A stretch of 64,000 nt of DNA from Nonomuraea wenchangensis (lineage in GTDB: Bacteria > Actinomycetota > Actinomycetes > Streptosporangiales > Streptosporangiaceae). The notes under the pieces are model-generated. The model was not told where the DNA came from and made no database searches. It saw nothing but the letters and a program-made list of their open reading frames with translations. The translations under genes were made by a program, and so were the position numbers. Where the stretch lies: the NCBI RefSeq assembly GCF_900111685.1, contig NZ_FOHX01000001.1, positions 558,001 to 622,000 on the forward strand, written 5' to 3'. Within the stretch, counting starts at the first letter, position 1. Every line of letters begins with the position of its first letter. Of this stretch, positions 59,643 through 64,000 are shown piece by piece.

Positions 59643-62570
59643 TCAACCCCCGTAGAAGACCCGTTCCACCACCTGCCGGGCGCGGCGGGTGACCCGCCGG
59701 TAGTCGTCGAGGAAGTCCTCCGAGCCGTCGGGCGGATAGCCGAGGGTCTGGGCGATGAGCCGGCGCTCGCCCGCGTCGCGCGGCACGCTGTCGCCGGGGC
59801 GGCCCTTCACCAGCATGAGCGCGTCGCGTACGCGGGAGACGAACCGCCACGCCTCGGCCAGCACGGCCTCGTCGGCGGGGGCGAGCAGCTCCTCGGCGAC
59901 GGCGGCGCGCAGCGCGTCGAGGGTGCGGGTGGTGCGCAGCGACGGGAGCGTTCCTGCGTGCCGGAGCTGCAGGAGCTGGGCCACCCACTCCACGTCGGAC
60001 AGCCCGCCGGGCCCGAGCTTGGTGTGCAGGGCCGGGTCGGCGCCGCGCGGCAGCCGCTCGGCCTCCATGCGGGCCTTGAGCCGCCGGATCTCGCGTACGG
60101 CGTCGTCGGGCAGCCCGTCCTGCGGGTAGCGCAGCTCGTCCGCCATGGCCGTGAACTCCGCGCCCAGCTCCGCGTCGCCGGCCGAGAACCTGGCCCGCAG
60201 CAGCGCCTGCGACTCCCACGGCGACGACCAGCGCGCGTAGTAGGCCCGGTAGGAGGCGAGCGTGCGCACCAGCGGCCCCTGACGGCCCTCGGGACGCAGG
60301 TCGGGGTCGATGAGCAGGGGCGGGTCGGGCGCGGGCAGCGACAGCAGCCTGCGCAGCTCGTTGGCGACGGCGAAGGCGGCGTCGGTGGCCTCGCGCTCGG
60401 CCACCCCGGGACGCGGCCGGTGGGCGAACATGACGTCGGCGTCGCTGGCGTAGGAGCACTCCATGCCGCCGAGCCGGCCCATGGCGATGATCGCGAACGA
60501 GGTGACGTCGCCGGCCTTGCGGAGCGCGGCGTCGAGCGCGGCCTGGAGGGTGACGTCGTTGAGCGCCGACAGCGCGCAGCCCACGGTCTCGATGTCGATC
60601 AGGCCGGAGAGGTCGGCCACGGCGGTGCGGAACAGCTCCCTGCGGCGCAGCGCCCGCACGGCGGCCACCGCGCTCTCCGGGTCGCCGTCGGCGACGTAGC
60701 GGGAGCCGGCCGCCGCGGCCTCGCCGGCCAGCGACTCCGGGGAGCGTACGGCGAGCTCCTCGTCCGAGCCGAGCATGGCGACCGCCTCGGGGGCGTGCAT
60801 GAGCAGGCCGGTGGCGTAGCGGCTGGTGCCGAGCACCCGGGCCATCCGCGCGGCCACGGCGGTCTCGTCGCGCAGCAGCCGGAGGTACCACGGGGTGGCG
60901 CCGAGCTTGTCGCTGACCTGGCGGAAGCCGAGCAGGGCCGCGTCGGGGTCGGGCGTGTCGGCGAACCAGCCGAGCATGACCGGCAGCAGCGTGCGCTGGA
61001 TCGCGGCCCGGCGCGACACGCCCGAGGTGAGTGCGGCGATGTGGCGCAGCGCCCCGTTGGGGTCGAGGTAGCCGAGCGCTTCCAGCCGGTCGGCGGCGGC
61101 GGCCGTGGACAGCCGCGCCTCCGACTCCCGCAGCCGCGAGACGGCCTGCAGCAGCGGCCGGTAGAACAGCTTCTCGTGCAGCCGCCGCGCCTCCATGGCG
61201 TGCCGCCGCCACCGGGCGGTGAACTCCCCCACCGGGTCGGCGTGCATGCCGAGCGCGCGGCCGAGCCTGCGCAGGTCGGCCTCCGCGGTGGGGACGATGT
61301 GGGTGCGGCGCAGCCGGTGGAGCTGCAGCAGGTGCTCGACCCGGCGCAGGAACGCGTACGCCTCGGCCAGGCCGCGGGCGTCGTCGCGGCCGACGTAGCC
61401 GCCGCGGGCCAGGGCGGCCAGCGCGGGCAGCGTGGCCCGGCGGCGCAGCAGCGGGTCGAGCCGCCCGTGCACGAGCTGGAGGAGCTGCACCGCGAACTCG
61501 ATGTCGCGCAGCCCGCCGGGGCCCAGCTTGAGCTGGCGCTCGCCCTCGGCGCTGACGTGCGCCTCGACCCGGCGGCGCATGGCCTGCACGTCCTCGACGA
61601 AGTGCTCGCGAGTGGCGGCCGTCCACACCAGGTCGTTGACGGCCTGGACGTAGGATTCCCCCAGCGCGAGGTCGCCCGCCACCGGACGGGCCTTGAGCAG
61701 CGCCTGGAACTCCCACGTCTTGGCCCACCGGCGGTAGTAGGCGAGGTGGCTGGCGAGCGTACGCACCAGCGGCCCCGAACGGCCCTCGGGGCGCAGGCCC
61801 GCGTCCACCTCCCACAGCGCGCCCTCGGAGGTGGTCGCGGTGCAGGCCCGCATCATGGCCTGGGCCAGGCGGGTGGCGGTGCGCAGGGCCTTGGTCTCGT
61901 CGGCGCCCTCGCGCGGCTCGGCGACGAAGATCACGTCCACGTCGCTGATGTAGTTGAGCTCGCGGGCGCCGCACTTGCCCATGCCGATGACCGCGAGGCT
62001 CACGTCCGAGGCGTCGACCTCGGTGCGGGCGACCGCGAGCGCGGCCTCCAGGGCGGCCCCGGCCAGGTCGGACAGCTCGGCCATGACCTCCTGCGGCGTG
62101 GCCTCCCCGGTGAGGTCGCGGGCGGCCAGGTGCATGAGCCGGCCCCGGTAGGCGACGCGGAGCGCCGTCAGGACGTCCTTGCCGGCCGCCGCAGGCTCGG
62201 GCGCGGCGGGGTCGGCGCCGACCGCGCGCAGCAGCTCGTCCCTGGGGTCGTCCTGGTCCGGCCGGGCCAGGCGGGCGAGGTCGCCGGGGTGGCGTACGAG
62301 GTGCTCGCCCAGGGCGTCGCTCACCCCGAGCACGGCGAGCAGCCTGGTCCTGAGTCCGTCGTCGGCGCGGAGGGCGTCGAGCACGGCGGGGTCGCGTTCG
62401 GCCAGCCGGGTCAGGGAGACGAGGGCGAGGTCGGGGTCGGCGGCGTCGACCAGCGACTCCAGCAGGTCGTCGAGACGGGGGTCGGCCTGGCGGACGAGCT
62501 GGGCGGCCCGGGCGCCGTCGGCGAAACCGAGCTTGGCGAGTCGCGCGGCGGTGGATTCGATCCTGGGCAC
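59643..62570 (-). CDS. glnE: Glutamine synthetase adenylyltransferase/deadenylylase
   Basis: 975 residues from GTG at 62570. Two nucleotidyltransferase domains are evident: one near 190-215 (IGMGKCGARELNYISDVDVIFV in outline, with D-x-D) and one near 690-715 (AMGRLGGMECSYASDADVMFA), each followed by a helical domain. One removes and one adds AMP on the tyrosine of type I glutamine synthetase; the target here is GlnA Y402. The upstream frame beyond the GTG is antisense to the HXXEE gene and not protein-like. It is divergent from HXXEE across about 97 bases. Confidence 0.96.
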   Translation of the reverse strand: MPRIESTAARLAKLGFADGARAAQLVRQADPRLDDLLESLVDAADPDLALVSLTRLAERDPAVLDALRADDGLRTRLLAVLGVSDALGEHLVRHPGDLARLARPDQDDPRDELLRAVGADPAAPEPAAAGKDVLTALRVAYRGRLMHLAARDLTGEATPQEVMAELSDLAGAALEAALAVARTEVDASDVSLAVIGMGKCGARELNYISDVDVIFVAEPREGADETKALRTATRLAQAMMRACTATTSEGALWEVDAGLRPEGRSGPLVRTLASHLAYYRRWAKTWEFQALLKARPVAGDLALGESYVQAVNDLVWTAATREHFVEDVQAMRRRVEAHVSAEGERQLKLGPGGLRDIEFAVQLLQLVHGRLDPLLRRRATLPALAALARGGYVGRDDARGLAEAYAFLRRVEHLLQLHRLRRTHIVPTAEADLRRLGRALGMHADPVGEFTARWRRHAMEARRLHEKLFYRPLLQAVSRLRESEARLSTAAAADRLEALGYLDPNGALRHIAALTSGVSRRAAIQRTLLPVMLGWFADTPDPDAALLGFRQVSDKLGATPWYLRLLRDETAVAARMARVLGTSRYATGLLMHAPEAVAMLGSDEELAVRSPESLAGEAAAAGSRYVADGDPESAVAAVRALRRRELFRTAVADLSGLIDIETVGCALSALNDVTLQAALDAALRKAGDVTSFAIIAMGRLGGMECSYASDADVMFAHRPRPGVAEREATDAAFAVANELRRLLSLPAPDPPLLIDPDLRPEGRQGPLVRTLASYRAYYARWSSPWESQALLRARFSAGDAELGAEFTAMADELRYPQDGLPDDAVREIRRLKARMEAERLPRGADPALHTKLGPGGLSDVEWVAQLLQLRHAGTLPSLRTTRTLDALRAAVAEELLAPADEAVLAEAWRFVSRVRDALMLVKGRPGDSVPRDAGERRLIAQTLGYPPDGSEDFLDDYRRVTRRARQVVERVFYGG

Positions 62571-62579
62571 CTTTCCATT

Positions 62580-62629
62580 TTGCAGGAGCCGCGCTGATCG
62601 CCCTAGTATGACAACGCAACGTTGCGTTG
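62580..62629 (+). promoter_or_regulatory. Promoter with perfect 18-bp palindrome upstream of the HXXEE gene
   Basis: TTGCAG (62580-62585), 18 bases, TAGTAT (62604-62609); then CAACGCAACGTTGCGTTG (62612-62629), a perfect 18-bp palindrome covering the expected start site. The layout suits repression by a dimeric regulator, probably TetR-like. Confidence 0.75.
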
Positions 62630-62667
62630 CGTTTCGGTCGATTCGGATCGGTTCGGAGGGAGGCGGG

Positions 62668-63369
62668 ATGGCGGAGAACGGCGGGAACCCGGCGGTGCCG
62701 GCGGCCGTGACGTGGGGACTGCTCGCGGCGTGGGCCGTCCACGACGCCGAGGAGCTGGCCACCATGGCGGGCTGGCTGCGCTCGGCCCGGCCCGGGCTGG
62801 AGGAGCGGTTTCCCGGCGTGCCGTGGGAGCGGCTGGAGATGTCGCAGGCGCACGTCACCGTGGCCATCGGCCTCATGGGCGGGATCGTGGCGGGGGCGGC
62901 GGCCCGCGGGGCGGCGACGGGCGGGCGGAGCCCGCTCTTCCAGACGGTGCTGATCGGGTTCGGGGCGCACGGGGCGGTGCACCTGGCCCAGTCGGCGCTC
63001 GCCCGCGGCTACACGCCGGGGGTGGTGACCGCGCCCGTGGTGGTGATCCCGTACGCGGTGTGGGCGTGGCGGCGGCTCAGGGCCGCCGGGGTGCCCACGG
63101 GCGGGACCGGCCGGGTGGGCGCGGCGGGCCTCGCGGCGCTTCCCCTGGCGCTGGGGGCGGTGCACGGCCTGGCACACCTGCTCACCCGCACCCGGCGCCC
63201 GGACGCGGGGGTCCACACGGGCGGCCGCCGCCCGGAGGCGGGCGAACACACCAGCGACCGCGCACCGGAGGCGGGCGCTCACGGCCCGGTGGAGGGCGGG
63301 CCGGTGGAGGGTGGGCCGTTCAGGCGCCGCCCGGTCCGGTGGCGGCCGCTGCGGTGGCGGCTTCTCTGA
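62668..63369 (+). CDS. HXXEE membrane protein
   Basis: 233 residues from ATG at 62668, with GGAGGGAGG 5 bases before. The family motif H25-D-A-E28-E29 lies in the first helix (WAVHDAEEL), and a second conserved histidine is in GAHGAVHLAQ. Five hydrophobic stretches end near 175. The tail is low-complexity, with three copies of a RPxAGxHT-like unit, then Pro/Arg/Trp repeats. The function is unknown. Its end overlaps the convergent amidotransferase by 50 bases. Expression is probably tightly repressed by whatever binds the upstream palindrome. Confidence 0.85.
   Translation: MAENGGNPAVPAAVTWGLLAAWAVHDAEELATMAGWLRSARPGLEERFPGVPWERLEMSQAHVTVAIGLMGGIVAGAAARGAATGGRSPLFQTVLIGFGAHGAVHLAQSALARGYTPGVVTAPVVVIPYAVWAWRRLRAAGVPTGGTGRVGAAGLAALPLALGAVHGLAHLLTRTRRPDAGVHTGGRRPEAGEHTSDRAPEAGAHGPVEGGPVEGGPFRRRPVRWRPLRWRLL
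63286..63315. repeat. 15-bp tandem duplication at the HXXEE gene end
   Basis: CCGGTGGAGGGCGGG (63286-63300) is followed by CCGGTGGAGGGTGGG (63301-63315), one base different. It encodes the repeated PVEGG of the tail and ends just before the convergent stop codon. Confidence 0.7.
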
Positions 63370-64000
63370 CCACGGCCGCGAAGGCGTGCGCCACCGGCCG
63401 CCAGGCGGTGACGAGGTCCGGCTCCGCCGCCTTGACCTCGCGGTTCAGGTCCTCGGCGACGTCCAGGCCGGACTCGTACGTCCACGAGGCGAAGATCTCG
63501 GGCGTCGCCTCAGGATGAAACTGCACGGCCCAGGCCGCCTCGCCCAGCCGGTAGCCCTGGTTCGGGTACTGCGAGCCGGTCAGCAGCGGCACCGCGCCCT
63601 CAGGCAGCCGGGTCATCGCGTCCTGGTGGTACTGCACGGCGGGGGCCGTGCCGATGCCGGCGAACAGCCGGTCCTCGCGCGTGGCGGGCAGGGCGGCGAC
63701 CTCGCGCAGCCCCACCTCCAGGCCGTTCCCGCCCCGCTCCACCGCGCCGCCGCAGGCCAGGGTGAGGAGCTGGGCGCCGAGGCAGATGCCGAGCGTGGGC
63801 GTGCCCTCGTCCACGGCGCGGCGCAGCAGGTCGCGGGTGGCGGGCAGCCAGGGGCTGCGCTCGTCCTCCCAGGCCGCCGCCGCGCCGCCGAGCACGACGA
63901 GCCCGTCCGCGGCCCGCGCCGGCACCTCCTCCCCCAGGTACGGCCGGACGACGTCGCAGGCGATGCCGAGCCACCCGGCGAGGTAGCCGAGCCCGGCTTC
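63320..64000 (-). CDS. Class-I glutamine amidotransferase, 3' part
   Basis: The frame stays open to the right edge, so the N-terminus is outside. The 226 visible residues contain the nucleophile cysteine in LGICLGAQLLTLACGG, and QFHPEATPEI with the catalytic His and Glu. The fold matches GuaA-like type-1 amidotransferase proteins of the YfeJ/GMP-synthase-like group, which release ammonia from glutamine. An associated synthase domain is not visible; free-standing members are often annotated as gamma-glutamyl hydrolase or GMP-synthase-like. The other gene end overlaps the HXXEE gene. Confidence 0.88.
   Translation of the reverse strand, partial: EAGLGYLAGWLGIACDVVRPYLGEEVPARAADGLVVLGGAAAAWEDERSPWLPATRDLLRRAVDEGTPTLGICLGAQLLTLACGGAVERGGNGLEVGLREVAALPATREDRLFAGIGTAPAVQYHQDAMTRLPEGAVPLLTGSQYPNQGYRLGEAAWAVQFHPEATPEIFASWTYESGLDVAEDLNREVKAAEPDLVTAWRPVAHAFAAVVREAATAAAATGPGGA

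Noticed and set aside
59628-62597. 989-residue plus-strand open frame opposite glnE
   Set aside because: glnE on the other strand has both nucleotidyltransferase domains; this is a shadow.
59611-63282. Very long minus-strand frame fused to the 343-residue membrane protein
   Set aside because: The part beyond the ATG at 59610 is out of frame with glnE and has no protein character.
1-64000. tRNA, rRNA or riboswitch genes
   Set aside because: No cloverleaf, rRNA segment or recognisable cobalamin or other riboswitch was seen, including upstream of cobU and cobS; a covariance-model search would be decisive.

Overview
The window is a high-GC, densely coded chromosomal segment from a filamentous actinomycete. 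GTG starts are common, several mRNAs look leaderless, and genes often overlap by ATGA or GTGA. Gene content and order (qcrCAB-ctaE, trpD, ctaCDF, erpA, nadA, a pspA operon, pepA-lpd-sucB, lipB-lipA, DUF4191, RDD, glnA, glnE) match the conserved core of Streptomyces and Streptosporangiales. Protein character suggests a Streptosporangiaceae-like genus, but this is inference. I see no rRNA, tRNA, CRISPR array, insertion sequence or integrase. No gene-free stretch exceeds 300 bases; the longest gap is 12976-13183.

Layout. 1-6.5 kb: the end of an FtsX-type permease, then a minus-strand cassette of two membrane Ser/Thr kinases and a proline-rich membrane protein, all three carrying a similar external cysteine-paired module. 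6.5-8.6 kb: a DEDDh exonuclease/GIY-YIG nuclease and a stand-alone Lrp/AsnC ligand-binding protein. 8.7-19.0 kb: the aerobic respiratory supercomplex (qcrB, qcrA, qcrC, ctaE; ctaF, ctaD, ctaC), interrupted by an atypical receiver protein, trpD and an L,D-transpeptidase lipoprotein. 19.2-23.9 kb: cysteine desulfurase, TusA-like protein, CBS protein, PfkB kinase, erpA and nadA (sulfur, Fe-S and NAD metabolism). 23.9-28.6 kb: SIMPL protein, a DUF998/hydrolase-like fusion, and the actinobacterial phage-shock operon pspA-pspAA-htpX-pspAB. 28.7-31.6 kb: DUF3043, a membrane SMI1/KNR4-like protein, an aldo/keto reductase and a small conserved protein. 31.7-36.8 kb: cobU (with an extra N-terminal domain), an ABC ATPase, cobS (with an insert), and a GntR-DUF1648-CPBP cluster.

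36.9-51.3 kb: aminopeptidase, then a lipoate block (lpd, sucB, lipB, lipA) with an SDR, peptidase E and a dead M48-like protein between. An AraC-VOC-hydrolase-GH3 group lies between lipA and DUF4191. 51.3-64 kb: methyltransferase, RDD protein, glnA under a textbook GlnR operator, several small proteins, an NTF2-like/TetR divergent pair with twin operators, a GNAT, an unknown membrane protein, glnE, an HXXEE protein behind a perfect 18-bp palindrome, and the end of a class-I glutamine amidotransferase.

Most of the window is core metabolism. The points most worth attention are the kinase cassette with its shared sensor module, a LipB whose catalytic lysine position holds glutamine, several lost-active-site proteins (M48-like, hydrolase-like, receiver), unusual domain architectures in CobU and CobS, and clear operators for GlnR, TetR and other regulators. 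No mobile or defence system was recognised.
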